Of a stretch of DNA of 64,000 nucleotides, positions 35,123 through 45,013 are shown piece after piece. The stretch is from Proteobacteria bacterium UBA7447 (GTDB taxonomy: Bacteria; Pseudomonadota; Gammaproteobacteria; Arenicellales; UBA868): positions 1 through 64,000 of the forward strand of contig DLPX01000033.1 in NCBI GenBank assembly GCA_002477475.1, in the 5' to 3' direction. The position numbers and the translations under genes are program-made. Numbering within the stretch: position 1 is the first letter of the stretch; each line of letters opens with the position of its first letter. Under the pieces are notes generated by a model that was not told where the DNA came from, ran no database searches, and was given only the letters and a program-made list of their open reading frames with translations.

Positions 35123-35144
35123 TTTCTGAGACCTCGGACTTGAC

Positions 35145-36503
35145 TCAATTCGGCGGCGCTACCGAATAACCGCCGTAGCGCTCCGCAAAGCGTTTCCAGG
35201 CGGCATCCGCCGCATCCCCAGCGCGGGTCACCAGATCATCTTGATCAGCGGTTTGCACCATCCCGTCCATCACCACCACCTCGCCGTCCACCAGCACCAT
35301 ATCCACATCTTTAGCGTGGCCGTGGTAGACGAGTGTCGTCACCGGATCATTAACCGGTGTCAGGCCCAGTCTTTGCATATTGACCAGCTGCAGATCAGCC
35401 TTTTTGCCAGGTTCAATTGAGCCAATCTCCTGATCAAGACCGAGCACCCGCGCCGCATCAATCGTTCCCAAGGCAAGGACTTCAGGCGCCGACAGTATTT
35501 CAGGGTCATGCGCCCGAATCCGGGCGCTGGCAAGACACGACCGCAACACCTCAAAGTAGTCGGAAAAGTAGTTATCGATACCCAACCCCACTTGCATGCC
35601 TCTTGCACGCATCGCTTGGATGGGAGCGACCTCTCCTCGAAACTGATTCATATGCGGACAATGCGCAAGATGGGTGCCGGACTGCGCCAGGATGTTAACC
35701 TCGTCATCGTCTACTTCATAGCAGTGCACTGCCACCACATCAGGGCCGAGCATGCCGTGCGTGTCCGCAAAATCAAACTGGGCCATGCCGTGAATCCGCT
35801 GAACGAGGTCCCGCTCCCCGAATCCTAAGTGCGCAGACAGGCGGAGTCCTTTTTCGTCCGCCCCCCGGCGCAATCCCTGAAGCAGCTCGGGCGACGATGT
35901 CGACAGTCCGGTCGCCGCCATGACCGCCTGGATCCGGCCATCCGCTCGCCCATGCCAGCGCTCTGCCAACCCATTGGCCTGATCAAGTTGTTGATCTCGC
36001 ACGGCCGCATCAAAAACGGTTTCACCGCGCGCCAATGCCTCAAGATTCAAATCGTTCACCATCACACCGATAAGCGCCCGGATACCGCTGCTATCGATAA
36101 ACGGCGCAAAGAGCTCGGCATCCTCCTCCATCTCGAGAATGGTGGTTACCCCGCCTCTCAGCAGTTCGGTAACGGCCAGAGCGCCGATGACCTGGCGCTC
36201 CTCTTGTGCGATGACACCGCTCATTGGAAGATACAAGCGGTGTGTTGGCGCATGTCCGATGTCTTCGGCCCGCCCGCGAAACACGGCATACCCTACATGG
36301 TTGTGTGCGCTCACGAAGCCGGGCATTACGACTTTTCCTTTGCCGTCGACTACGGTTTCCGCCATCGAGTACTGCTCACCCAGTACATGCGCATCTCCCA
36401 CTGCCGCAATGCGATCCTTTTCAACATACACTGCGCCGTTTTCAATAACGCGGTGAGTTTCGTCGACCGTCACGACTGTGGTGTTGGTAATCAGTATCGA
36501 CAT
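35145..36503 (-). CDS. Amidohydrolase, SsnA/AtzA/MtaD-like aminohydrolase
   Basis: 452-residue metallo-dependent hydrolase. The composite N-terminal domain (MSILITNTTVVTVDETHRVIENGAVYVEKDRIAAVG) leads to the HxH metal motif PGFVSAHNHVGYAVF. Further ligands are His in LSAHLGFGERD, His in VVAVHCYEVDDDE and Asp in GIDNYFSDYFEVL. The C-terminal barrel domain closes with VDGEVVVMDG. Members deaminate or dechlorinate purines, pyrimidines, methylthioadenosine/SAH or s-triazines. In this setting a purine or SAH/MTA deaminase is plausible but unproven. Confidence 0.83.
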   Translation of the reverse strand: MSILITNTTVVTVDETHRVIENGAVYVEKDRIAAVGDAHVLGEQYSMAETVVDGKGKVVMPGFVSAHNHVGYAVFRGRAEDIGHAPTHRLYLPMSGVIAQEERQVIGALAVTELLRGGVTTILEMEEDAELFAPFIDSSGIRALIGVMVNDLNLEALARGETVFDAAVRDQQLDQANGLAERWHGRADGRIQAVMAATGLSTSSPELLQGLRRGADEKGLRLSAHLGFGERDLVQRIHGMAQFDFADTHGMLGPDVVAVHCYEVDDDEVNILAQSGTHLAHCPHMNQFRGEVAPIQAMRARGMQVGLGIDNYFSDYFEVLRSCLASARIRAHDPEILSAPEVLALGTIDAARVLGLDQEIGSIEPGKKADLQLVNMQRLGLTPVNDPVTTLVYHGHAKDVDMVLVDGEVVVMDGMVQTADQDDLVTRAGDAADAAWKRFAERYGGYSVAPPN

Positions 36504-36575
36504 TGCAATGGATATTGTCCGCTTATTTGCGCAGAGTCCGATGGGATCATGTGTGCCGGTCTTTGACCCGCTTCG

Positions 36576-37454
36576 CTAAATGCTCATCCCCGACATCATC
36601 ACCACTGGTTCAATTTCCGGCGTACCTTCCGGCACAAAGAAGTCACTCCAAAGCGGTTTGCTGGGGTCTACCCGGTAAATGCTGAAATCACTTACCCCTT
36701 CTGATGACAGCAAGACATCATCGATGCAAAACTGTCCGGTAAATTCGGCGGCCTCCTTGGAGAGAATCGCTGCTGCCGCATCCGCCATGATTTCGGGTTT
36801 ACGGCAATGAGGGAAAGCAAGATTTCCTGCCACCACATTACTGATTGCGGCAGTCGCAATTACCGAATGCGGCCACAATGCGTTGACCGCGATCTTCTTG
36901 GACTTCAATTCTCCTGCCATTCCCAATACGCACTGACTCATTCCGAACTTGGACATGGTGTAAGCAACCGAAGGCGCAAACCACTTGGTCTGCATATCCA
37001 GAGGCGGCGAAATATTCAGGATATGCGGATTTTCGCTCCTCTCGAGATGAGGCAGGCACTCCTTTGAGAGCATGAATGTCGCCCGCACATTGACAGCAAA
37101 CATCAGATCAAACCTCTTCATTTCTGTTTTGCTGGTGGGTGTCAGGGATATGGCGCTGGCATTGTTGATGCAGATATCCAATCCCCCAAAAGCCTCAGCT
37201 GCCTGAGCAACTGCCGACTTCACCTGATTCTCATCGCGCACATCCGTGACGATCGGCAAAGCCTTGCCCCCTACTGCTTCAATTTCTTCAGCTGCCGTGT
37301 AGATGGTTCCCGGCAGTTTGGGATGCGGCTCAGCCGTCTTGGCAAGAATCGCGACGCTGCCGCCCTCAGCGGCGAGTCTCTTGGCCATCGCCAATCCGAT
37401 GCCGCGGCTGCCCCCCGATATGATTGCGCGTTTCCCTTTCAACGATGTCATCAT
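36576..37454 (-). CDS. HSDL2-like SDR family oxidoreductase
   Basis: 292-residue SDR close to the dehydrogenase domain of hydroxysteroid dehydrogenase-like 2. The cofactor motif is SGGSRGIG, then the diagnostic HSDL2 insert KTAEPHPKLPGTIYTAAEEI, the NNAS motif and the catalytic YTMSK. It lacks the C-terminal SCP2 domain of animal HSDL2. It starts at ATG 37454 after AAGGAG. It is placed downstream of a CoA-transferase/racemase, so a fatty-acyl or branched acyl substrate is plausible. Confidence 0.87.
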   Translation of the reverse strand: MMTSLKGKRAIISGGSRGIGLAMAKRLAAEGGSVAILAKTAEPHPKLPGTIYTAAEEIEAVGGKALPIVTDVRDENQVKSAVAQAAEAFGGLDICINNASAISLTPTSKTEMKRFDLMFAVNVRATFMLSKECLPHLERSENPHILNISPPLDMQTKWFAPSVAYTMSKFGMSQCVLGMAGELKSKKIAVNALWPHSVIATAAISNVVAGNLAFPHCRKPEIMADAAAAILSKEAAEFTGQFCIDDVLLSSEGVSDFSIYRVDPSKPLWSDFFVPEGTPEIEPVVMMSGMSI

Positions 37455-37568
37455 CTACTCCTTCGGTCTATTTGAAAATATTGCTTTACTCTATCTCACT
37501 AGGCTCACAAGCTCGGTTTGCCAGCAACATGACTCGCAAGACGTGGCTTTTTGCAACAACGGCAACCA

Positions 37569-38657
37569 CTAACGGATGCCCCACTCCTTGAGAACCTCCT
37601 CGGTATGTTCTCCCGGCTGAGGCGGCTCGCGACGGATGCGGCCTGGGGTGCGACTGAAACGCGGTGCGGGGGCTGGCTGGGTAATCCCGAAGTCTTCAAC
37701 GAATACACTGCGATGTTTATTGTGCGGATGCTCCGGCGCATCAGTCATGCTGAGCACTGGTGCAAAACAGATGTCCGTGCCTTCCATCAGTTCACACCAA
37801 TACGACTGGGGCTCACGCAAAAATATTTGCCGGAGTTGTTCGCGCATTCGTTGCCAGTTTTCCTTGGACTGACTGACACCTTCCGCATCCGGATCAATCC
37901 CAAGCGTATCCAAAAGCAGGCGGTAAAACTGAGGCTCAATGGATCCAATCGCAATCCACTTTCCGTCCGCACATTCGAAGGCGCCATAGAAATGCGCGCC
38001 CCCGTCGAGCAGATTGTCCTGACGCTTGTCGGTCCACTTCCCCTGCTGTGTCAGACCATACATCATGGTCATCAGATGCGCTGCGCCGTCGACCATTGCG
38101 GCATCAACCACCTGACCTTCTCCCGACCCCCTCGCTTCCAGAAGAGCGCACACGACTCCGAAGGCGAGATAAAGCGCTCCGCCGCCGAAGTCGCCGACCA
38201 GATTGAGTGGCGGCGTCACTGACTCATCGGTGCCGATCGCATCCAGCACGCCCGTCAGCGCGATGTAGTTGATGTCGTGGCCGGCGGCGTGAGCCAAAGG
38301 GCCCGCTTGACCCCATCCTGTCATCCGTCCGTACACCAGACACGGGTTCTTCGCCAAACACTCCTCGGGCCCAAGGCCAAGGCGCTCCATGACGCCCGGC
38401 CGATACCCCTCGATTACGGCATCAGCACGTGCAATCAGCGCAAGCGCCGTTGCGATACCCTCGGGAGTCTTGAGATTAAGGGCAACGGAGCGCCGGCCCC
38501 GATTGAGCACATCAATCTTAAGATCCAAAGGATTGGAGCCGCCCTCACGGTCAATACGGACAACATCCGCACCCATATCCGAGAGCAGCATCGCGCAAAA
38601 AGGCGCCGGGCCCAGCCCCGCCATTTCTACAATCCGATATCCGTTCAGTGGCCCCAT
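37569..38657 (-). CDS. CaiB/BaiF family III CoA-transferase (alpha-methylacyl-CoA racemase-like)
   Basis: About 362 residues from ATG 38657 ([20 protein letters not shown]), which lies 4 bp after the GT9 stop; the longer in-frame start would overlap that gene. Family motifs are [26 protein letters not shown], the catalytic Asp region [19 protein letters not shown] and [16 protein letters not shown], ending in the [10 protein letters not shown] close. The HDINY segment is more typical of alpha-methylacyl-CoA racemase than of formyl-CoA transferase. It would epimerise or transfer CoA on branched acyl chains and could act with the HSDL2-like SDR. Confidence 0.86.
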   Translation of the reverse strand: MGPLNGYRIVEMAGLGPAPFCAMLLSDMGADVVRIDREGGSNPLDLKIDVLNRGRRSVALNLKTPEGIATALALIARADAVIEGYRPGVMERLGLGPEECLAKNPCLVYGRMTGWGQAGPLAHAAGHDINYIALTGVLDAIGTDESVTPPLNLVGDFGGGALYLAFGVVCALLEARGSGEGQVVDAAMVDGAAHLMTMMYGLTQQGKWTDKRQDNLLDGGAHFYGAFECADGKWIAIGSIEPQFYRLLLDTLGIDPDAEGVSQSKENWQRMREQLRQIFLREPQSYWCELMEGTDICFAPVLSMTDAPEHPHNKHRSVFVEDFGITQPAPAPRFSRTPGRIRREPPQPGEHTEEVLKEWGIR

Positions 38658-38661
38658 TCGT

Positions 38662-39666
38662 CTACTCAGAGATTGTCTCGCCGGGAGGCAGAAACGACTG
38701 CAGACTGTGCCTGACCTTTCGAACGCTAACAAAGTACGGCCAGAGACCGGACAACGCTCGCGTTGGCAATATCGGAGACACCAGTTTTACTCTCCCCCAA
38801 CCAGGGCGCCAGGTGTAATCTGAATCGCGCCGCGGAATCACGGCAACCACCGGCGTCCCCAGCGCACTCGCCAAATGCCCTGCACCAGAATCATTGCACA
38901 CCAGCGTCCGAGCGTCACTCAGCAACTTCGCCAATGCCGCAATCGTCGGCGTCGGAGCCAAAGTAAACTGCCCATCGAGCCGTTTGCTCCACTCAGCCGT
39001 CTCGGAGGGCGCGACTGCGAAAACACACTTGTGCCCGATATCCTGCAATTGTCGGGCCAAAAGCACAAAACGTTCTGCCCGCCAGTTCTTCCTCGCCTTG
39101 CCGCTGGTCGGAGAAAAAACGATGGGTCTCTTTTTTTCCTCGCGCTCAGATGTTTGCGACGGCATCAGGCCGATATCCGGATGCGCCTCTTTGAGAAGCA
39201 GTTCTCGCCGACAGAACTCCACCACGTGCTCGACCATTGTGAGTCCACTCTTCGTTTTATCCCGGATCAGTCCCTTGCGTGGAATCCGATCGCGGAACAA
39301 AGCAGACTTCTCAGCGGGCAATTCCTGAAGACTAAACCGACCGTCCAATGACGGGTCGTGATGGGCTAACGAAAAGAACACCACCCGATGTGAAAGCCCG
39401 GGCCGCGCATCGATACCGTCGGATTGAAGCCCCGGAGCCTGTGAGTCGATCAGACAGAAATCAAACTCATCTGTAATGCGGTCGTACTCTTGTGCGCTAA
39501 GACGCGGGCCTGTGCGAATATCTGGCAGCCACAAAGCAAGGTCATGAGCACAGTCTCCACGCACAGTGACGTCGAATCCCGCCCGCGCGAGATTAGCCGG
39601 AATCACGAGGGAGATCAGGCAATCGCCAAGCTTACCCGGAGTGACGACGAGCACCTTAGCTGTCAC
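38662..39666 (-). CDS. Glycosyltransferase family 9 (heptosyltransferase-like)
   Basis: 334-residue GT-B protein. It has the N-terminal [20 protein letters not shown] segment, the nucleotide-sugar region [24 protein letters not shown], and the GT9 signature [23 protein letters not shown]9 enzymes add heptose or related sugars to LPS core, supporting a Gram-negative host. No other LPS genes are adjacent, so the acceptor is unclear. It is 75 bp downstream of the flavoprotein gene and runs into the CoA-transferase gene. Confidence 0.85.
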   Translation of the reverse strand: MTAKVLVVTPGKLGDCLISLVIPANLARAGFDVTVRGDCAHDLALWLPDIRTGPRLSAQEYDRITDEFDFCLIDSQAPGLQSDGIDARPGLSHRVVFFSLAHHDPSLDGRFSLQELPAEKSALFRDRIPRKGLIRDKTKSGLTMVEHVVEFCRRELLLKEAHPDIGLMPSQTSEREEKKRPIVFSPTSGKARKNWRAERFVLLARQLQDIGHKCVFAVAPSETAEWSKRLDGQFTLAPTPTIAALAKLLSDARTLVCNDSGAGHLASALGTPVVAVIPRRDSDYTWRPGWGRVKLVSPILPTRALSGLWPYFVSVRKVRHSLQSFLPPGETISE

Positions 39667-39741
39667 TACCGACCCAACCTCGCAGAACGCGTGTTCGCTT
39701 GCATGACGCCGATTATGGATTAGCGGCCCGTGCGGGACTAA

Positions 39742-40905
39742 TCAGATAATGCCTTTCTCACGATACGGACGGTTTTCCAGAATACGTCGATACCCAAAGC
39801 AATCGAGACCCAGCGTTTGGTAGGCGCCCTCAACCACGTACTCTGCCAGCCCCATGCCAACTGCTGGTGCGTGCATGATGCCATGGCCAGAAAAGCCGTT
39901 GGCAAGAAAGAAGTTGTCCAACACACCGTGGCAAGGGCCAAGGATTGGGGAATAATCTAGAACACTGCGCGCATAGTGCCCCCGCCAACTCCTTTCAAGC
40001 TTGAGTGACTGCATCGCCGGGATCCGCTCGGCAAGCGCAGGCCAGACAACCGAGTTGAAGCGCTCTGGAGCGACTGAAAAATTCCACCCGGGCTTCTCTG
40101 ACCAGTCCGGAACACCTCCCACATAACCCTGCCCCTCGGGGCGAAAAGCGAGATCCGTTTCCGTTTTGATAAAGGGCAATGGTTCAACCGCCTCACCGCA
40201 GCGGAAAAAGTAACTTTCGCGGGACATGGGTTCGACGGGGAGTTCCAGATCGACGGTTTGGGCCAGCTCGGCACACCAAGCACCCGAGGCGTTGATAAAC
40301 ACATCCGCTTCAAAAGTAGCGCCGTCCTTGTCATGCGCCCGCCGGACCGCATTGCCTGCTTTTTCCAAACGGATCACTTCTGCTTCTTGATAAGTGACGC
40401 CGCTGGCAATGGCTTTTCGGCGAAAACCCATGAGCGCGGCATGAGGGTCAATCCATCCATCCTGGTCGGACAGTACGGCAAGATCCACACCCGTTGTCTT
40501 TACCGAGGGAAAACGACGCGAGAGCTCAGTCGGGTTCAAAAGCGTGACCGGTACACCCATCGACTCCTGCATTCGGAAGTTCTCTTCCATCTGGGCCGCA
40601 CCGCCATTATCAGAAAGAAAAAGATACCCCTGTCGCCTGAATCCGATATCGGCACTATGGCCTTCAACCCGCATATCCTTGGAAAATCGCTGATAGAACG
40701 ACAGGCCGAAATCCGCCATCTGGATATTTTCGGGAAGGCTGAACAGCCGGCGGATACCGCCATTGGCCAGCGGAGTGGCGGCATGGGTATATGTATGATC
40801 GCGCTCAAGCACCAGTACCGTCCCCGCGCCCGCCAACTGGCTGAGGTGGTAAGCAATGCTGGAACCAACGATACCCCCGCCGACAATGATGATGTCGGCT
40901 TTCAT
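39742..40905 (-). CDS. FAD-dependent oxidoreductase, sarcosine-oxidase/DadA type
   Basis: About 387 residues from ATG 40905 (MKADIIIVGGGIVGSS). It has the DAO fold with dinucleotide motif IIIVGGGIVGSSIAYHL followed by VLVLERD. The sarcosine-oxidase-beta-like TPLANGGIRRLFSLPENI and the C-terminal FLANGFSGHGIMHAPAVGMGLAEYVV FAD loop are present. It should oxidise an N-methyl or secondary amino acid, or a D-amino acid. The neighbouring MetF and GcvT-type genes fit removal of methyl groups to folate. It is divergent from metF, and the substrate is unknown. Confidence 0.85.
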   Translation of the reverse strand: MKADIIIVGGGIVGSSIAYHLSQLAGAGTVLVLERDHTYTHAATPLANGGIRRLFSLPENIQMADFGLSFYQRFSKDMRVEGHSADIGFRRQGYLFLSDNGGAAQMEENFRMQESMGVPVTLLNPTELSRRFPSVKTTGVDLAVLSDQDGWIDPHAALMGFRRKAIASGVTYQEAEVIRLEKAGNAVRRAHDKDGATFEADVFINASGAWCAELAQTVDLELPVEPMSRESYFFRCGEAVEPLPFIKTETDLAFRPEGQGYVGGVPDWSEKPGWNFSVAPERFNSVVWPALAERIPAMQSLKLERSWRGHYARSVLDYSPILGPCHGVLDNFFLANGFSGHGIMHAPAVGMGLAEYVVEGAYQTLGLDCFGYRRILENRPYREKGII

Positions 40906-41087
40906 GTTTGGATCCCACTGAATAACAAAGGCCAAGTGTAAGCCTGTCACGAAAAGGCACAAGACCCGTAGGGTTCAACTCCTTAACGCGGTCGGGTTTC
41001 AGGCAACGGCCGTCGCGCAGGGCTAATCCACAACCCACGGTCTTTGACCTGATCATGGCCCCGCCCATCCAGACAGCCAAGAGATAG

Positions 41088-41115
41088 TTGACCCGCCGGC
41101 CTGATACTTTATGAT
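41088..41115 (+). promoter_or_regulatory. Candidate sigma70 promoter of metF
   Basis: TTGACC (41088-41093), 16-bp spacer, TATGAT (41110-41115), about 60 bp before the metF ATG at 41176. I found no SAM or SAH riboswitch-like fold in the leader. Confidence 0.5.
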
Positions 41116-41175
41116 GCCTGCAGGAAACGATCCGGCCTTGGCTCGAAAAAATCGAACCGAATTATTGAGGACACC

Positions 41176-42054
41176 ATGAGCACGCTCTCGAACGCCCTGC
41201 ACTCTTCTGAATTTGTCGTGACCAGCGAACTCACTCCCCCCAAAGGATTGGATCTTGCACCTCTATTGGAAAAAGCCGGTCTCCTCAAGCCCTATGTCAG
41301 TGCAATCAATCTGACCGAGTCACACGCTGCGAGGATGGCAATGGATCCCGTTGCGGTTGGGCACCTGATGCTAGATGAAGGTGTGGAGCCTATTGTGCAG
41401 ATGACGTCTCGCGACAAGAATCGTCTGGCCATCCAGGCAAGCATTCTCGGCGCCTGCGCCCTTGGGATCTCCAACCTGGTCTTCATGGGCGGAGATTCTC
41501 CAAAGAACGGGGATCACCCTGATGCCAAGCCGGTTTTTGATCTTTTTGCGTCTCAACTGCTCGAGGCAGTGCGTGCCTTGAACAACGGTGCCGATCTGAA
41601 TGGAAACACCCTTAACCAGCATACCGAGATCTTTGCCGGCGCAGTGGTTAATCCGGGGGCAACTGACCCTGATGCCGAGATTGAAAATCTGCATCGAAAA
41701 ATTAACGGAGGCGCCGAATTTTTCCAGACCCAGGCTGTGTATGACGTGAATGCATTTTCAGCATTCCTGGAAAAAGCCAATTCTCCCAAACCGATTCTCG
41801 CCGGGATCATCCCAATCAAATCAGTAAAAATGGCGCAGTACATGAACGAACGCATTCCGGGCGTAGACATACCGAATCATCTGATCGAGAAGATTGCTGC
41901 TGCGGGGGAAGATAAGGACGAGATTGCCCGGATCAGCATCGAAATCGCCGCTGACACGATACGGGAGTTACGCTCCGTGACCAAGGGAATTCATGTCATG
42001 GCCATCGGCTGGGAGCAACATATTCCAACAATGCTGGAGCAGTCCCAGAGCTAG
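41176..42054 (+). CDS. metF: 5,10-methylenetetrahydrofolate reductase
   Basis: 292-residue MTHFR catalytic domain (E. coli MetF is 296). Landmarks are the N-terminal catalytic Glu segment TSELTPPKG, NLTESHAARMAMD, the FAD-contact LVFMGGDSP, NPGATDPDAEIENLHRKINGGAEFFQTQAVYD, and PILAGIIPI. It interconverts methylene-THF and methyl-THF. In marine DMSP degraders MetF is thought to oxidise the methyl-THF produced by DmdA. Here it stands alone on the plus strand, 1 bp from the convergent reductase gene. No other methionine genes are nearby, which favours a catabolic role. Confidence 0.88.
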   Translation: MSTLSNALHSSEFVVTSELTPPKGLDLAPLLEKAGLLKPYVSAINLTESHAARMAMDPVAVGHLMLDEGVEPIVQMTSRDKNRLAIQASILGACALGISNLVFMGGDSPKNGDHPDAKPVFDLFASQLLEAVRALNNGADLNGNTLNQHTEIFAGAVVNPGATDPDAEIENLHRKINGGAEFFQTQAVYDVNAFSAFLEKANSPKPILAGIIPIKSVKMAQYMNERIPGVDIPNHLIEKIAAAGEDKDEIARISIEIAADTIRELRSVTKGIHVMAIGWEQHIPTMLEQSQS

Positions 42055-42055
42055 G

Positions 42056-43375
42056 TCAGATATCGAGCACCAGGACTTCTCCCGCTTTGGCGCGGGAAAC
42101 GCAGGTCATGATGTCTGCGGACGATGCCTTTTCTGCGTCCGTCAACACCAGGTCACGATGCTCCGGAACCCCCCCGAGCAGGCCAATTCTGCAACAGCCG
42201 CATAGTCCATCCTCACAGGAGGATTCGATCTCGACTCCGGCTTCCCGGACCACCTCCAATAGGGTCTTATCCGTCGGCACCTCAAGACGCAAATTCCTTC
42301 GCGAAAGCACCACCTCAAAAACTTCGTTCCTTTGTGTTGCTTGATCAGCCTCTGGAGTAAACGGCTCCCAATGGACCGTGCCGGCGGGCCAGTGAGCGGC
42401 TTTTTCCCTAACGCTCCCCACCAATCCTGCCGGACCACAGACATAAACATGCTCGCCTTCTGATGGATTCTCCAGAAGACGATCCAGATCAATTCCTTGC
42501 GCAGGGTCACCATTATCGAAGTGCAGGGTCAGGTTATCCCCGAAGATGGACTGCACCTCCTCCAGCAGGGGTGCCCGCGCCTCGTCCGGAGCACAAAAGT
42601 GCAAGTGACAATCCATGCCCTGCCGGCTCAACTGATACCCCATTGCCATTACCGGCGTGACACCGATTCCTCCTGCAATAAGCGTGTGGCGAGCAGCTGT
42701 CTCATTTAGGGGAAAGTTATTGGAGGGAAGACTGGCCACGACGTCGTCCCCCACAGCAAGATGATCCAGCAGCCAGTCTGATCCGCCTCGACTTGGCTGC
42801 TCGCGGCGGATTCCCAGCACATAGCGGTCACGCACAGCGCAGTCTCCTGCCAGGGAATACGAGCGCCTTAACCCGTCACCCGTAAAAAGATCGATATGGG
42901 CGCCGGGCTCAAATTCCGGGAGATCTCCACCGTCGTCTCGCATGAGTTCATAACGACGGATGTCGTGCGGATACTCATCGATGCCACTGACCTTGAGCTC
43001 AAGGCGCGTGGAGACTTTGGGATCCAGAACTTTCTGTTCCGTTCGCAGCAGCAACCGCTCTACCAGACGGCCATGGGTGACATGGGAATCCAGAATTTCA
43101 TCAATATCCTCTCGGCTACGATAGTGATACCACGTGCCTTCGGGATAGATCACCATCACCGGGCCGAGTTCACAACGGTCGAGGCAGCCACATTTATTCA
43201 TTCGGATACGCTGATTGATCTTGAGTTCCTTGCCCCGCGCTTTCATGTATTCCTGCAGTGCGACAGAACCCCGAGCGCTACACGAGCCCCGATGGTGCCC
43301 CGGGGCTCTTTCGTTTACACAACAAAACACATGGATATCGAAGTAACCCTCTCCGGATGCAGCCGTTGCTTTCAT
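42056..43375 (-). CDS. Four-module redox protein: Trx-like [2Fe-2S] ferredoxin + FNR-type reductase + plant-type ferredoxin
   Basis: 439 residues. Modules in order: about 10-100, thioredoxin-like [2Fe-2S] ferredoxin (HVFCCVNERAPGHHRGSC and NKCGCLDRCELGP supply four Cys); about 115-215, flavin domain with RRSYSLAGD; about 220-335, NAD(P) domain with IAGGIGVTPVMAMGYQL; about 350-439, plant-type ferredoxin with SSCEDGLCGCCRIG and a final MTCVSRA Cys. The last three modules resemble phthalate-dioxygenase reductase and the reductases of carnitine and betaine monooxygenases. The extra N-terminal ferredoxin is unusual. No oxygenase gene adjoins it; the nearest Rieske oxygenase (50.8-54.3 kb) has its own reductase. 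Confidence 0.85.
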   Translation of the reverse strand: MKATAASGEGYFDIHVFCCVNERAPGHHRGSCSARGSVALQEYMKARGKELKINQRIRMNKCGCLDRCELGPVMVIYPEGTWYHYRSREDIDEILDSHVTHGRLVERLLLRTEQKVLDPKVSTRLELKVSGIDEYPHDIRRYELMRDDGGDLPEFEPGAHIDLFTGDGLRRSYSLAGDCAVRDRYVLGIRREQPSRGGSDWLLDHLAVGDDVVASLPSNNFPLNETAARHTLIAGGIGVTPVMAMGYQLSRQGMDCHLHFCAPDEARAPLLEEVQSIFGDNLTLHFDNGDPAQGIDLDRLLENPSEGEHVYVCGPAGLVGSVREKAAHWPAGTVHWEPFTPEADQATQRNEVFEVVLSRRNLRLEVPTDKTLLEVVREAGVEIESSCEDGLCGCCRIGLLGGVPEHRDLVLTDAEKASSADIMTCVSRAKAGEVLVLDI

Positions 43376-43401
43376 ATTGCTATTTTCTTCTCGCTGTCAG
43401 G

Positions 43402-44424
43402 TTAGCCGGCACTCGGACCGGGCTGCTGTTGAGTGATACAGTGAATGCCGCCTCCACCGGGGGCAATATCATCAATTCGCAGCGGAATGATCTCCCGTCT
43501 AGGGAAAAGCTGCTGATATGTCGCTTTAGCCCTGTCATCGGCAGACAGGCCGTAAGATGGCATGATAACAGCGCCATTCGCGATGTAACTGTTGATATAC
43601 GAGGTACAGAATCGCTCTCCCTCATCACACTGCCACGCATCTTCAATGAAAATCAGATCCAGTATTCTTCCCTTGGCATCGGTCTGCCCCTCGAGGGCGC
43701 GGCGATTTTCCATAAGTACGTCATAACGCGGATGCGCACCATCGAACGCAGCTTCGACCAGCACTCGCCCCGGGCCTACGAATGCAGCCAAGCCATCAAC
43801 ATGGCCATTGGTTTCGTCCTCGTAGGGATCACCTGGAATCCAGATGACTTTAGTGACGCCGAGCATCCGGCATAACTCCGCTTCAACTTCGCTCTTACTC
43901 CAGCCCGGGTTACGGTTGGGATTTAAAAAACAGGTCTCTGTAGTGATGAGAGTGCCCTCACCGTCCACAGTGATACCGCCTCCTTCCGCTATCATTCTTG
44001 ATGGGAACATCTGCAATCCCAGTGTTGACATCAACCGGGGTGCAGCTTGGGCGTCATCCTCGAACGGCTCGTAGTTGCCGCCCCACGCGTTGAAGCCAAA
44101 ACAAGCGCCAGCGACATCACCGCGATCATTAACAAGAAAATTAGGTCCATTGTCACGAAACCAGCCGTCATCTATCGGAATCTCAACACAATTGATCTGG
44201 CTTCCCAACACCGTCTGTGCTGCTTCTCGGTCTTGCGGATGAACGACCATCGACACAGGCTCAAAACGTGAAATTGTCTTGGCTACTTCTGCGTAATTTA
44301 GACAAGTTGCCTCGCTGTTAAAGCCTTCGCGACAGGGCCAGGCCATCCAGCACTGTGAGTGGTTCTGCCACTCTGCAGGCATATGGAAGCCCACCGATGC
44401 AGCCTCGGATAAGTTGAGATTCAT
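43402..44424 (-). CDS. aguA: Agmatine deiminase
   Basis: About 340 residues from ATG 44424 (MNLNLSEAASVGFHMPAEW), a typical agmatine deiminase/PPAD-fold enzyme. Visible are the AW..R segment (CWMAWPCREGFNSEA), WFRDNGPNFLV, NPGWSKSEVEAELCRMLG, NGHVDGLAAFV with the catalytic His, and the nucleophilic Cys in GGGGIHCITQQQP. It converts agmatine to N-carbamoylputrescine and ammonia. No carbamoylputrescine amidase (aguB) is next to it. It is 13 bp downstream of a cupin gene. Confidence 0.85.
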   Translation of the reverse strand: MNLNLSEAASVGFHMPAEWQNHSQCWMAWPCREGFNSEATCLNYAEVAKTISRFEPVSMVVHPQDREAAQTVLGSQINCVEIPIDDGWFRDNGPNFLVNDRGDVAGACFGFNAWGGNYEPFEDDAQAAPRLMSTLGLQMFPSRMIAEGGGITVDGEGTLITTETCFLNPNRNPGWSKSEVEAELCRMLGVTKVIWIPGDPYEDETNGHVDGLAAFVGPGRVLVEAAFDGAHPRYDVLMENRRALEGQTDAKGRILDLIFIEDAWQCDEGERFCTSYINSYIANGAVIMPSYGLSADDRAKATYQQLFPRREIIPLRIDDIAPGGGGIHCITQQQPGPSAG

Positions 44425-44437
44425 GATATAAATAATT

Positions 44438-44803
44438 CTAAGGGGCGTGCACACCGATACCCTTCACGCGGTACTCGTCCCGAGGTGGGCTGAACACGTC
44501 AAGAACGCGCGCGCCGTTAGGGCCTGCCCGAAAAGCGTGATTGATATCGGGTGGCGTGCGCCAAAAATCCCCAGCCGAGACTGTGGTCTCTTCCCCATCC
44601 TGAATACGTACCCCACTGCCTTCCAACAAAATGCCCCACTGTTCCTGTGGATGAGAATGGAGTTCGCTCTCACATCCCGGATCAAGACAAACAACTGAGA
44701 GCATCGCATGGTCGCCAGGGAATATCCGCGTGGAGACTCCTGGCGAGAGCTCGCGCAGAATTCCCTGATCCTGTTTGTGGAGATTGAAAAAATTTTTTCT
44801 CAA
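44438..44803 (-). CDS. Single-domain cupin protein
   Basis: 121-residue cupin. Motif 1 is ESELHSHPQEQWGILLEG with metal-type His residues, and motif 2 follows at INHAFRAGPNGARVLDVFSPPR. It uses a TTG start at 44803 with a weak ribosome site. It probably binds a metal and acts as a small isomerase, lyase or sensor for a small molecule. It is upstream of agmatine deiminase on the same strand. Function unknown. Confidence 0.8.
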   Translation of the reverse strand: MRKNFFNLHKQDQGILRELSPGVSTRIFPGDHAMLSVVCLDPGCESELHSHPQEQWGILLEGSGVRIQDGEETTVSAGDFWRTPPDINHAFRAGPNGARVLDVFSPPRDEYRVKGIGVHAP

Positions 44804-45013
44804 ATATCACACCCGGCGCCATAGGCCCAGTTTCCGAGCTAGAACGACCCTACGACTGCCATCAGCCTCCTTGAGCCTATTGTATCGATCACCGACTGCA
44901 TCATTCCAGCGATCCAGCTTGGCAGTCAAAGCGCCATCGGAAAAAACTGATACCGTTGTTAAGTAATTCTGTTAAAGCACATACGACACCATCACGGTCT
45001 GAACCCCTAAACG

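Noticed and set aside
40906..41175. SAM/SAH riboswitch upstream of metF
   Set aside because: Only a short TCGA-type hairpin near 41141-41155 is visible; no recognisable riboswitch core.
42056..43375. Treating this reductase as part of the 50.8-54.3 kb Rieske system
   Set aside because: That system has its own reductase and ferredoxin in the same operon, and this gene is 8 kb away.
44901..45010. Minus-strand peptide resembling an ACT domain (GSDRDGVVCALTELLNNGI)
   Set aside because: Too short, partly overlapping the MttB-family start on the other strand, and followed by stops. It could be a relic but cannot be supported.
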